Positions 10,320 to 20,761 of a stretch of DNA of 64,000 bases are shown piece by piece (the first letter of the stretch is position 1; each line of letters opens with the position of its first letter). The stretch is from Cordylochernes scorpioides (Eukaryota; Arthropoda; Arachnida; Pseudoscorpiones; Chernetidae), in NCBI GenBank assembly GCA_030710605.1, contig CP092877.1:44872406-44936405 (forward strand), given 5' to 3'. Below the pieces are notes generated by a model. The model was not told the origin of the DNA. It worked only from the letters and a program-made list of their open reading frames with translations, and searched no databases. The position numbers and the translations under genes were made by a program.

Positions 10320-10960
10320 GAATATATATACAAATATCTTCAGCAAGGAAGGCTTCCCCACCTTGAGAGGGTCCTCCTCCAGACAAGGAGGGGGTCTTCT
10401 TGTACACTTCTCAGTTCCGCGCCGAGGAAGTGCCTATAGATGCGCGTCTTGGCAGACGCCAGGATGGCCAGGGCGTCATCGTCTAGGCCATGCCCGAAGA
10501 CCCAGCCCTGCAAGTCAGGGGGCCGCCCGATGATGGTAAATGCCTCCCTGATGAGAGGCCTGATGTAGCGGCAGGACCAGTACCTGTGAACCAGCGACAG
10601 GTCGCCGGATCCACAGGCGATGCAAGACTGATGTGCCGATGCTGGATGGGGCAGGGCGTGCAAAGCTAGCCTCACTGCCACGTCCGCGTTGTGCCCGAAG
10701 AAGGCGCAGCGCCGGAGCGACGACCAGCCGATGTTGATGGGTAGGTTTATATTTTCCTCCCACCTTCTACCGAACTGGATGATGGGCAGGGCAGTCAGGC
10801 GTGGACGCTCTAAGATGCGACGGGCAGTTCGGGTGATGACTCGCAAGAACGGCGTAGTCGTCCCGCGCAGCACTGGCAGTCAGGGCTCGAGACGTGAAAG
10901 GGAGGAGACCAGATTTTCTCCAGCGCTTTCGGAAAAAGGTAAGCCCCTTTTTGCCATTAT
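10320..10960 (-). pseudogene. LINE (non-LTR retrotransposon) ORF2 C-terminal fragment
   Basis: A GC-rich island in AT-rich DNA. The minus strand (10340-10873, 177 codons) encodes the region downstream of a LINE reverse transcriptase: a GHNADVAVRLALHALP stretch followed by a zinc-knuckle-like array CIACGSGDLSLVHRYWSC (Cx2C...H...C) and a helical tail. Such a motif follows the RT domain in R1/R2/CR1-like elements. The RT itself is absent, so this is a 5'-truncated insertion, as is usual for LINEs. The frame stops at 10340, close to the end of the GC-rich segment. Confidence 0.65.
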
Positions 10961-11211
10961 GGCTTAGTCTTTCTTTTGAGTAGGAACTGACATAATTTTC
11001 GCATGGGCCCTAAAAGGGCTCCAAGGAACGTAATTATGATAGAAACCTTTTTTTGTCTCGCTAGAATAGATAGAGATTTAGGCTTTCCCCCTTATAAAGG
11101 CAATTTTGTAACTGCATGTCACCTCTATCTAGATACACTATATGAATAGCACATCCCGCCAGCAAAGAAATGTTCTCTAACTTTGTTTGTTTTGAATAAA
11201 TATCTAGTATA
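10961..11211. other. Unassigned spacer between LINE fragment and Helitrons
   Basis: About 250 bp of AT-rich DNA with no recognised gene or repeat signature. Confidence 0.4.
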
Positions 11212-11551
11212 TCTATATATATAAAATTGAATGTCTGTCTGTTTGTTTGTACTCTATAGATTCAAAAACCATACATCCGATCGCCGTGAAATTTTGGGAT
11301 ATTATTAGGTATATCACCGGGAAGGTTTTTGAAAAATAATTTCATGAATATCTTGAATATCCTTAGAGTTATTTGCAGATTTGTAGATTTAACTCGCAAG
11401 CAGCGCCCCCATTGTGACGATGATAACAAGTTTTCTTATCACCAAGTTTGTTATCTTAAATATTATTTATCAAAAGTAAGATTATCTCAGGATGACACGG
11501 CAATGTGACACGAAAAATTTTCACTAGATAAAACTATGATTTTCTATATGA
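11212..11551 (+). mobile_element. Helitron-like element, 5' portion
   Basis: Starts TCTATATATATAAAA followed by ATGTCTGTCTG, the same 5' terminus as the complete element at 11738-12232. It shares further blocks with that element (a GCCGTGAAATTTTGGGA-like block; AGGATGACACGGCAAT). No 3' hairpin/CTAG end is present before the minisatellite, so it is a truncated copy or the outer part of a nested pair. Confidence 0.6.
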
Positions 11552-11735
11552 TATAAAAAGCCAACAATGAAGAGTGAATGTAATATAAAAAGCCAACAAT
11601 GAAGAGGAATGTAAGATAAAAAGCCAACAATGAAGAGTGAATGTAATATAAAAAGCCAACAATGAAGAATGAATGTAAGATAAAAAGCCAACAATGAAGA
11701 GTGAATGTAAGATAAAAAGCCAACAATGAATAGTA
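11552..11735. repeat. 32-bp minisatellite, about six copies
   Basis: Tandem units of about 32 bp built on ATAAAAAGCCAACAATGAAG plus GTGAATGTA-like ends, with minor variation including one shorter unit. It sits between two Helitron-like 5' ends. The minus-strand open frames over it are low-complexity artefacts. Confidence 0.9.
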
Positions 11736-11737
11736 AA

Positions 11738-12232
11738 TCTATATATATAAAAATGAATGTATGTGTGTGGTCTGTTTGTCCTTTATGCCTGACCAAACCA
11801 CTCATTGGAACGCCATGAAACTTTGGGAAGTTATTTAGTATAGTACTGGGAAGGTTTCTAGCAAATAAAATTTTTGAAATAACTTTTCGCTTTAAAATAA
11901 TCAAGATAAATATTCTAATTTATCTGTTATAATTCGACAATCTGCTCTAAATATTATCATGATGATACGATGATTTTGTAATGTAGAAAATTAGGAAAGA
12001 CAAAATTCAGGATGACACGGCAATTTATTTGAGACAAGAATAATGATACAATTCCAAGGCAAGATACTATTCCTTTAACTTCCAATCACCGAGGGAACCA
12101 ATTAATATTGATTTTATTCAACTTATCGAGTATTTTTCAAGGGACCGGGAAAAAATGTTCACTTTATCGAGAGATTCGTTAGACAAACCTTTACTCGGGT
12201 AAAACCCGGGCGAAGCCGGGTACGTCCGCTAG
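11738..12232 (+). mobile_element. Non-autonomous Helitron, about 495 bp, complete ends
   Basis: Begins with TC after an A (11737) and ends with CTAG (12229-12232) followed by T, which is the A/T insertion-site pattern of Helitrons. Just before the end is a hairpin ACCCGG-GCGAAG-CCGGGT, the standard subterminal 3' hairpin. There is no Rep/helicase coding, so it depends on an autonomous partner. Confidence 0.8.
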
Positions 12233-12734
12233 TAGCTTATAAGAAAGGATTTTTCTTTGTGTTCTCTCATACATATTTCATTCTTTTATTTTTTGGTATT
12301 ACCCTTACATCATATTATTATAAATTATATTGGAACATAAAACTATCGGTTCCTGTAGATTGGAGTTATGTACTGTACTTTTGCTATGATACACTAATAC
12401 AACAACAACGATATTACATCTTTCTCACATATTCACACACAATCTTAATTAATAATTAACTAATCTTTAACATTGTCTATTATATGTCAACTTTTATTTC
12501 AACATTTGTTTTTAAATATCCAATTGTCTTATCATGTTCCTAATTTCGCCCAACAAATATACAAATTTATAGTGACCAACATATGCTAATTTTACCTTTG
12601 TTTTTATTTAACTTAATATCATAAACATATACATCCATTGTAAGCATTTTCTGTTCACCTTCCGTGGTTTCTCTTTTCTCTGATAGTGTTTAGGTGTACA
12701 TATATTTTCTTATTACTAAACTACAAACATTCCC
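12233..12734. other. AT-rich stretch between two Helitron 3' ends
   Basis: No gene supported. It may be the body of the Helitron whose 3' end lies at 12735-12773, but no matching TC 5' end could be fixed. Confidence 0.4.
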
Positions 12735-12773
12735 TCGGGTAAGGCCTGGGCGAAGCCCGGGTACATCCGCTAG
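12735..12773 (+). mobile_element. Second Helitron 3' terminus
   Basis: Hairpin region GGCCTGGGCGAAGCCCGGGT followed by ACATCCGCTAG and a T, closely matching the 3' end at 12195-12232. It runs directly into a (TA)n tract (12774-12792). The 5' extent is uncertain. Confidence 0.7.
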
Positions 12774-12792
12774 TATATATATATATATATAT

Positions 12793-14649
12793 TAAACACA
12801 AGTGAAAAGGGAGAGATAGAGTATTTACAATTAAAGTATGGTGAGCAGGGTGACTTTTACTGTGCCCCTGTTCCTTTCTCTTCAATGAGTGCAATTTTAT
12901 TTTTACAACCGCCTTTTGATAGTTAAACAATTCTATTGCCCAACTTATCCTACCTAAAGCAGTTTTTATTTTATTTTATTAGCATTATTGAGTTCAAATG
13001 CGGTATAGGAAGACCTTTCAGGATCTCTTTCCTCTCTCCTTCCAGATTCCCGCAATCAGCAATAAAATGGAAATTTCATAAGTGGGCATCACTAAAAACT
13101 TTCGTTAGAATGCATCAATTTCAACCATATTTTCAACATTCATGTAAAACGAGATGGAGCAGGTCTTACCTAACATCAAATTATATTTCTTAACATTAAC
13201 ACACGTAACTTTGCTGTTATCGCGATTAAATACAAAAAATTCAACAGAGTTAATTTTATTTATATATAAATACAAATTAAAATTCAACAGAGTTAATTTC
13301 TTTATATACTAGCTAATGATCTCAATCTATTCCAGCAGAGCTAGGTGGTCTATTGTCCTCCATTCTTTTGTAATCTAATGAAATATTTCATAATTAATTG
13401 ATCGTTGTAAGAGTCAGATATTCTGCCTGTTCCCAGCCTTACAATATACCCTGGTATATATATCCTGGTAGATTCAGAAAGTTTTTGATAAACGTATTCT
13501 GAATTTGGACTATAATATCAGTATTGTCCCAGGCCCACACACGGGGGTCGCTTCTAGATGGGCGCTTCTTAATTGGTAAAGCTCGGCTTGTCACCGACCC
13601 GAGTCCTCTAGTTTGCAGAGACGGTCAATAGTGGCGCTCAATTCTAGCGTCTATTTTGATGGGAGAGCCGACCATTATTTTTATAGATTATCTAATTTAA
13701 TACAACAACAACAACAAAAGGCTTTTATTAGGGCCCATTGCCCTATATGGATTCGCCATACAACAACAAATAATACAGCAATTCCCTCCCTTTCCCCATG
13801 TACACGTGAGCCTTTGTTTGAAAAGGGATTTATTTCCACATCTGTTCTAAAACTTTCCTCACTATCTCTTTTGTGTATGAATCTATTTACAATTGATCTG
13901 AAGAAATTATAGAGTTCTATTGCTATATATTTTCTTTTCTGAAGTAGTTCTCAGCGTCTTCAGTGGGTTGCTAAATCTCCAGAAGGTGTTTTTATAGATT
14001 ATCTAATTTAATAATGATTTCATGGATGTTACACAGTATATACCACAAATGACAAAGAATAATTTTGAATGGAGATCAGTACCAGACACATATATTAAGA
14101 GAAAAATAGTAAAAAGGTGAAATTTTACTGGATTCATGTAGATAAAATCAAGAAAAAGGCATCTCCTGATTGTGAATCAAAAAGTTGCTGATGGCCTTTT
14201 TCTTAATATGGCTACAATACTAGGGAGTTTCCATATAATATCTGAATTACATATAATGGCATACTCTCTCCCACAGGGCCTGAGGATGTCCTTTTCTTCA
14301 AAGAACAGTTGACACCCGGACGCCCCCCCCCCCCCCCCTCTATCTCTTCAGTTCGTAGAAAGGGGGGTGAACGTTGGAATTTAACATGCCAGTCCGGACA
14401 CCCGAAACTATACATTCCAGCAGCTCTAGGCCCCGGGATCTGTCAGCACCCCCCACCCCCCCCCCCCCCCCACTTTGCGCCTCTGGGAGGTCCTCCCCTT
14501 TAGCGTGTTGTGGCACAGCGGAACCCAACACATCTTGTTTTTGCCATGCATCAGAGATATTATGTACTGAAGAATAATTGAGCATTCGCCATTACTGGTT
14601 TATTCTTACTATCTTTTAAGATATCTCTCAATAACCTTTTTATGAAATG
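12793..14649. other. Unassigned AT-rich region with poly-C tracts and a 25-bp repeat
   Basis: No gene recognised. A 25-bp sequence (TTTTTATAGATTATCTAATT plus TAATA) occurs at about 13677-13701 and again at about 13988-14012. Two poly-C runs lie near 14323-14338 and 14450-14471 within a GC-richer block (14270-14560); open frames there are poly-Pro/poly-Gly artefacts. Confidence 0.5.
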
Positions 14650-15740
14650 TGTTACTTTGCACTAAACTATCACTTTGACTGGTAGGTGTTCTTTCTGATG
14701 GGCTATCCTAGGATTTACTGGGCCCCAAAATCTGTGGGGAATTCTGTGGGTTCTGTGACCTGTCACTGGTTCATAGGTATTAGTGCTGCTCTGGTGTCAG
14801 ACCTCTCATATGGGAAGACTTTAACAACTTACAGCGACTTCAGAGCCCGCAGAGTTGAATCTTCAGGTCTGGAAAAACGGGCATACCTGGAGCGCTGGAA
14901 ACCTAATCATCCTCATAGTAGGGTCCATGGAACTCTATAAACTTCTCCCAGCGGTGCCGCCATTGTTAGAAACACTCAGGGGAAAGCCTCTTTCGGAATG
15001 GTGTATTGCTCGGCTGTCGTTGCAGTCATAATATCATCTCTTGTCTGAAATCGATTTCTTTTCAATGGCCTCTTGAGTTTGGGGTACAGCCAGAATTTGC
15101 AGGAAGCCATATTAGGAGAGTAGGGAGCCTAGCGAACTACAGGACTCTTGTTTTTCGCCAAAAAAATCTGAATAAAGTGCGAGGAATTTGCTGGAGCATT
15201 GTCGTGATGGAGGCGCTAATTGCCTGTGACCACAACTCCAGTCTCTTGTGCCGCAGAGCATTACGTAGGCGATGGAAGACATTCCTGTAGTACTCTTTGG
15301 TGATTGTTTGACCCTGTGGTATGTACTAGGGGTGAACCACACCGCGAGAGTCAAAGGAAGTAGTCAGCATCATTTTGACGTTGCTGCCCACTTGGCGGGC
15401 CTTCTTTGGTCTTGGTCTTGGCTTCCGTTGTTACGACTGGGATTTGGTTCCCAGTACACCTAAGACTCATCACCAGTGATTATGATGTTCATTTCTGGCA
15501 AAATTCGATTCAATAGCGCTGCTCCAGTCGTTTATTATTTTCCTTACAGTAAAAATCGTAAGAGAGAACTAAACACGCTACCTCACTCAAAGGGCTTGCC
15601 ATCAACTGAGGCTATTGACAGGCGGTAAAAATGTACGCATGCGTTTGAAAGTTCAAGGTCGCTTCATGCAAGCGCTTCATTAAAATCCACCAGGTTTTTG
15701 CAAAAAAAAAAGGTCAGATAATTTTATAACATACTTCGTA
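14650..15740 (-). pseudogene. Decayed mariner/Tc1-type transposase
   Basis: Reading the minus strand across several frames gives recognisable mariner transposase blocks in order: a GDES-like motif around the second catalytic Asp (about 15440-15480), a stretch rich in basic residues, an LRxxLRxxLRHKRLELWS-like helix (about 15220-15290), a degenerate DNAPAH-like block and a PYSPxxA-like block (about 15105-15150), and the C-terminal WRHRWEKxI region (about 14935-14965). Multiple stops and frameshifts make it non-functional. The full extent and inverted termini were not fixed; GGTCAGATAATTTTATAAC near 15713-15731 may be one end. Confidence 0.7.
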
Positions 15741-16980
15741 TTTCTACCTTGTTGTTTCATTATTAATCTTCACTCCATCAACGTGCCAAACTGGTATAGC
15801 TAGTGTATAGTGTTTCCTTTATAATTTATACTATTGAGACTTTGCTTAAGGTCAATAAATATTTTGAAATCTAATCTCTCTTTTTCTCAACGAGGAGGGC
15901 TTGGATAATAAAGACGCCCCTCTGCGTGCCTTTCCTCCACGGAAGAAGAAAGGGCGCATCGCCCTGGGAAACGTTTTGTTCTTTATATCTGACATTGACC
16001 TGAGACGGGACTCAATCCATACAGCCGAGATTAATCATCCTCCAAATGGAGGAGCTGGAGATTTCCTGTTGGGCTGATATTCGCGAATCCTTCATTCTGT
16101 GTTGCGACCCTGAACGCGCGCGGCATTACCATTCTTCAAATGAGAATTCAGCTCTGTTATTTTCACAAGAAACATGAAGTTCACATCTGCTTTCTACAGA
16201 GATGAGTGCCATGTCCTTGGACAACGCAGATGATCTCTATCACGGCTACAGCGCCGTCGTTGAGCCCGCAACGGTCATCGTGGGTTTGAGCCTCGCCTTG
16301 GATTTAATAGCTGCAATTTTTGCAAAGTTGATGCTTAGACCTCACTGTCCCGGGTTTCTCTAACGCCGTCAACGCCCACGTCTCCGAAGAGCGATGTCGC
16401 CAGCTTCTGGTCATCGCAACTATGGCGTGAGAAGGTGCTTGGATCCTCGGTGACCTGAAAATTTTCTAGGAATTAACCAAGGACCTTGCATCCGGCTCAG
16501 TATAAGCCCTTTCGGAGCTCCTGGACCGACCTAATCGACGTTGCCACTGTTAAGTCGGATTTAAGACGTGTCGAAATACGTTGTACATTTGACTAACAAA
16601 TATCCCATTCTAACGTATTTCAAGGTTTTACGATTATACTAGATTATTACTAAACTCGCCAAAAACACGCCACGGCAAACACACAAACGAAAAAATACAA
16701 TATACGATTAATATAAACACTTAAATATAAAGAATGGAGAATTTCATTCAAATCCTATGTTAACATACTTTCAAGTTTAGAAATTTATTTAGTACATCAA
16801 AGTCCATCTATGTGAAGTCCAACCCCCCATATCACAACATGGTACCGAGGGCAAACCTCAAAGTGAGTTAGCGAAAAGAAAATCTTAATACAACAATATT
16901 GTTGGGTTAATTTCTATCGTGGTGAAATGTACAATCATCACCTCTACGATTTGAATAACATACACCTCATTCCGATACAC
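15741..16980. other. Decayed GC-richer sequence, probable retroelement relic
   Basis: 15880-16560 is GC-richer than the background and reads as fragments of coding sequence in several frames, broken by stops. No motif firm enough to name a family was found. 16560-16980 is AT-rich with nothing recognised. Confidence 0.35.
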
Positions 16981-16984
16981 TTTT

Positions 16985-17125
16985 TCGCTCTCATTGTTAA
17001 CTTTCATTAGAAACCCCCTTTGGACCTTGACTTAGAGACAGGGAATTATAGGGTATCCAAATTTACCCACCGCATGTTCCAAGTTTGTCCATAGAGGATT
17101 GGTTCCAAGCTGCGCAATATAGAAG
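16985..17125 (+). repeat. Diverged direct repeat, copy 1
   Basis: Shares blocks with 18275-18400: CTTTCATTAGAAA, GGGATTATAGGGT-like, CGCATGTTCCAAG and CCATAG..ATTGGTT. The copies are about 1.29 kb apart and diverged by many substitutions. They could be remnant LTRs or two insertions of one repeat family. Confidence 0.6.
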
Positions 17126-18274
17126 AGCATCTAACGTGCCAATTTCTCCCAACCTCCCGTCTGAATCACCCTCATCCCAGCCACGCTTAAAGCGTCGAAA
17201 ACTACGATGTCAGATCGGTTACCCGAGGTTTGTCGCTATGCCCCTGGCTTTACGACATTGGCAACTAAATCCCCCACCTAGCACAAAGTTCACCTGATAC
17301 CTCTCCGTTCCCTCTCGTGAGGAGAAGATTTGTAGGCTTTCTGGTCTGACCGTGACCTCCCACAATCTCCTAGTCTGAGGGTCGAGATATGGTCATTATC
17401 TACGACCCTTAGAATTCAAGTTGATTATAATGAAATAAAGTAATTATATACTTACACAAATAAAAATTATACTTATACTCCTTTAAAAGCAGGCCTAACA
17501 AAAGGAGCGGATATCTTCCTATCGATAGAGTTGTAAGTCATGTGAGGCTACCGATCCTAACAAATAAAGAAATCAAAATTAAAAATCGAACCTATTAAAT
17601 TCCCTAACACTATTCTAATGTACCTTTGGTTTACTGTAAAATTGACTGTAGCTTTCTCACATTCATTTCGCATTCCCATTCACACAATTCATTCATAGCG
17701 AGCAATCATACTAAAGCTAAATTCTATTATAAAAGCCAAAGCACTTCAATAATCAATGTTAACATCTACCCTAACAATTGCTAATCTCCAGGACTAAATG
17801 TGAAATCAAATAAAATTAACAAATTAAAACAAATTGGGGACTAAAGCCCTAGTTTACTCAAATAAAATACCTCATACAAACTCTATATATAATACTTATA
17901 CTTAAACAAATTAATAAAATTGATTGTCAACAATCAAGTACTGAAATCTAACCTATCTTTAAAGTTGTACATTTAGCAGTTTGAAATTCCCTTCTTGTCT
18001 TGACATTTGGTGACTAAACAAAAATGAATCATCAAAACTAGCACTTAAATTGGAGCGAATTGAACTTCAAGCATTTACCTCATTGCCATGTAGGATAAAT
18101 CCCCAAGTGTTTGCCGACCTTACTTCCTATCCGAGGTCATTGGCGTCTTCCCTTCTCTGCTCTTCAGCTAAACCCCCGATACTGGAATCATAGGGCTTTT
18201 AATACCCAACCCGTTTTGGAGTTTAACAACAGAGATCACTTGTTACCCTACTTATCAACTCTTAGATCACAACT
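17126..18274. other. Unassigned stretch between the diverged repeats
   Basis: AT-rich DNA with no recognised coding region or repeat. If the flanking copies are LTRs this would be the interior of a small, non-coding LTR element, but no primer site or polypurine tract was identified. Confidence 0.35.
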
Positions 18275-18400
18275 GCCCTTCACACTCTCATTAGAAATTC
18301 TCCTTGGACTGCACTCTGGACACAAGGGATTATAGGGTGTCAATTTACCCAACGCATGTTCCAAGCCTGCCCATAGGGAATTGGTTACAAGCACAGCAGT
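18275..18400 (+). repeat. Diverged direct repeat, copy 2
   Basis: Partner of the copy at 16985-17125, in the same orientation and with the same order of conserved blocks (GGGATTATAGGGTGTC, CGCATGTTCCAAGCCTG, ATAGGGAATTGGTTAC). Confidence 0.6.
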
Positions 18401-18879
18401 TATCTAGTGCATATAAGTTCCCTTACCTATATTTAAAGTTGAACCAGAGTTCAGATATTATTTACTAAACAAAATAAAAAATGAAAGATACTGTTGGACT
18501 CACTTCAATCTTAAATCACCTCTTGACATTAAAACAAAAAATGTAGCTAAAAAAACTGAAAACTCTTTAAAATCACATTCTAACACTAAAACAAAAATGT
18601 AGCCTAAAAAAACTGAAAACTCTTTAAAGGAAAAAATTTCTGGATTCTCAAAAAGGAGATTACATATTTGTTATTTAATATAACCTAACATAATAATTAA
18701 TATGGACTTATACATATAAATTAGTGCATACAGTTACTGAACTTTAGACGAATTAGCCTATACAAACTCTCAGTGCATATTTTGTGTTATTTACAAATAT
18801 TGGCCTCTAGGCTAAAACAAATTATCTATTAACACTACATGATGAAGAGTCAAAATTTTCTATCAAGGCAATAGTAGAG
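18401..18879. other. AT-rich stretch with a short local duplication
   Basis: No gene. A segment containing AACTGAAAACTCTTTAAA is locally duplicated (about 18550 and 18610). Confidence 0.5.
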
Positions 18880-20659
18880 TCAACAACTACTCTTTAAACA
18901 TTAATCACACCTTCTCCTATCATCTTACTACTGTCTTTCTATCAACCTTTACCATCTATTTATAAACTCTTTATCAACTTTCCATCAAATCTTTCTATCT
19001 ATTTCCACCTCTCCTTTCATCTCCTTTTATCACTTTCAACACCTTTCTCGCATCTCCCTTCCATCGCTTTCTACACTTTCCATCATCTTTTCATCTCTAT
19101 TCATCGCTTTCGACACCTTTCAACACTTTTAATCACCTTTTTCTTCCTTTCTATTCATTGCTTTCAACGCCTTTCAACACCTTTCATCATTTCTTTCTGT
19201 CGATTTCCACCTTTTTCATCACACACACACACACCCCCTTTCTTTTTTATCACCTTTTTCTTCTTTTCTATTCATCTCTATTCATCGCTTTCAACACCTT
19301 TCAACACCTTTCAACATCTTTCAACACCTTTCACCTTTCGACACCTTTCTACACTTTTCAACGCCTCTCAACATCTTTCAACACCTTTCAACGCTTTCTA
19401 TCACATTTTCCCTCCTTTCCATCCCTTCATCTTTTTCATCGCTTTCTATCACCTTTTTATCATCTTTTTCTTTCTTTTCATCTCCTTTCATCTCCTTTTC
19501 ATCACTCTTCACCTCTTTTCATCTCTCTTCCTCTCTCTTCCATCGCTTTCGCCACTTTTTATCATCTTTTACTTTTTTTCATCGCTTTTAACACCTTTCA
19601 ACACCTTTTCAACTCTTTTTCATCGCTTTCTATCACCTTTTTATCATCTTTTTCTTTCTTTCCATCTTCTTTCATCACTTTCCATCATTTCTTTCTATCG
19701 ATCTCCACCTCTCCTTTCATCTCTATTCATCGCTTTCAACACCTTTCAACACTTCTTACCTCTTTTCATCTCTTTCAACACTTTTCAACACTGAAACACC
19801 TCATTTAATCATTTCTTTCTATCAATTTCCACCTTTCAACACCCCCTTTCTTTTTTTATCACCTTTTTCTTCCCTTCTATTCATTGCTTTCAACGCCTTT
19901 CAACACCTTTCATCATTTCTTTCTGTCGATTTCCACCTTTTTCATCACACACACACACACACACACACCCCCTTTCTTTTTTTATCACCTTTTTCTTCTT
20001 TTCTATTCATCTCTATTCATCGCTTTCAACACCTTTCAACATCTTTCTTTCAACACCTTTCAACATCTTTCAACACCTTTCACCTTTCGACACCTTTCTA
20101 AACTTTTCAACGCCTCTCAACATCTTTCAACACCTTTCAACGCTTTCTATTACATTTCCCTCCTTTCCATCCCTTCATCTTTTTCATCGCTTTCTATCAC
20201 CTTTTTATCATCTTTTTCTTTCTTTTCATCTCCTTTCACCTCCTTTTCATCACTCTTCACCTCTTTTCATCTCTCTTCCTCTCTCTTCCATCGCTTTCGC
20301 CACTTTTTATCATCTTTTACTTTCTTTTCATCGCTTTTAACACCTTTCAACACCTTTTCAACTCTTTTTCATCGCTTTCTATCACCTTTTTATCATCTTT
20401 TTCTTTCTTTCCATCTTCTTTCATCACTTTCCATCATTTCTTTCTATCGATCTCCACCTCTCCTTTCATCTCTATTCATCGCTTTCAACACCTTTCAACA
20501 CTTCTCACCTCTTTTCATCTCTTTCAACACTTTTCAACACTTTTCAACACCTTTCATCTCCTTTCTACACCTTTCAACGCCTTTCAACATTTTTCAACAC
20601 CTTTCAACACCTTTCACCTCTATTCATCATTTCTTTCTATCGATTTCCACCTTTTTCAT

Positions 20660-20660
<1 letters not shown>
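18880..20660. repeat. Pyrimidine-rich satellite with a 726-bp higher-order duplication
   Basis: About 1.75 kb in which the plus strand is almost entirely pyrimidine plus scattered A, built from variants of CTTTCAACAC and TTTCATC. A block starting near 19158 repeats near 19884, 726 bp later and including its internal (CA)n run. The plus-strand open frames (216 and 276 codons; Phe/Ser/His/Leu only) follow from the repeat composition and are not genes. It abuts the (TA)n tract at the edge of the PLE array. Confidence 0.9.

Positions 20661-20696
<36 letters not shown>
20661..20696. repeat. (TA)n microsatellite at left edge of old PLE array
   Basis: About 17 TA units between the pyrimidine satellite and the first PLE-derived sequence. 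Confidence 0.95.
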
Positions 20697-20698
<2 letters not shown>

Positions 20699-20730
20699 AG
20701 ATAAAAGTTGGTAATTATTTTTGTGTTTAA
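20697..20730 (-). mobile_element. Short inverted PLE terminal fragment
   Basis: This 34-bp piece is the reverse complement of PLE non-coding sequence near 22073-22105 (AAGATAAAAGTTG versus CAACTTTTATCTT and adjoining bases). An inverted terminal piece at the array edge is typical of Penelope-like insertions. Confidence 0.65.
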
Positions 20731-20761
20731 TAATTTTTTTTTTAATTTGTGTTTAATAAAT

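Noticed and set aside
11552-11735. CRISPR-like array
   Set aside because: The units are contiguous tandem repeats without unique spacers, inside Helitron sequence of a eukaryotic genome.
14309-14585. Overlapping short open frames with poly-Pro/poly-Gly near 14.3-14.6 kb
   Set aside because: They result from two poly-C runs and have no start context or conserved content.
18880-20714. Long plus-strand open frames of 216 and 276 codons in the pyrimidine tract
   Set aside because: They are composed almost only of Phe, Ser, His, Leu and Thr and follow directly from the repeat; the frames are open because pyrimidine-rich DNA lacks stop codons.
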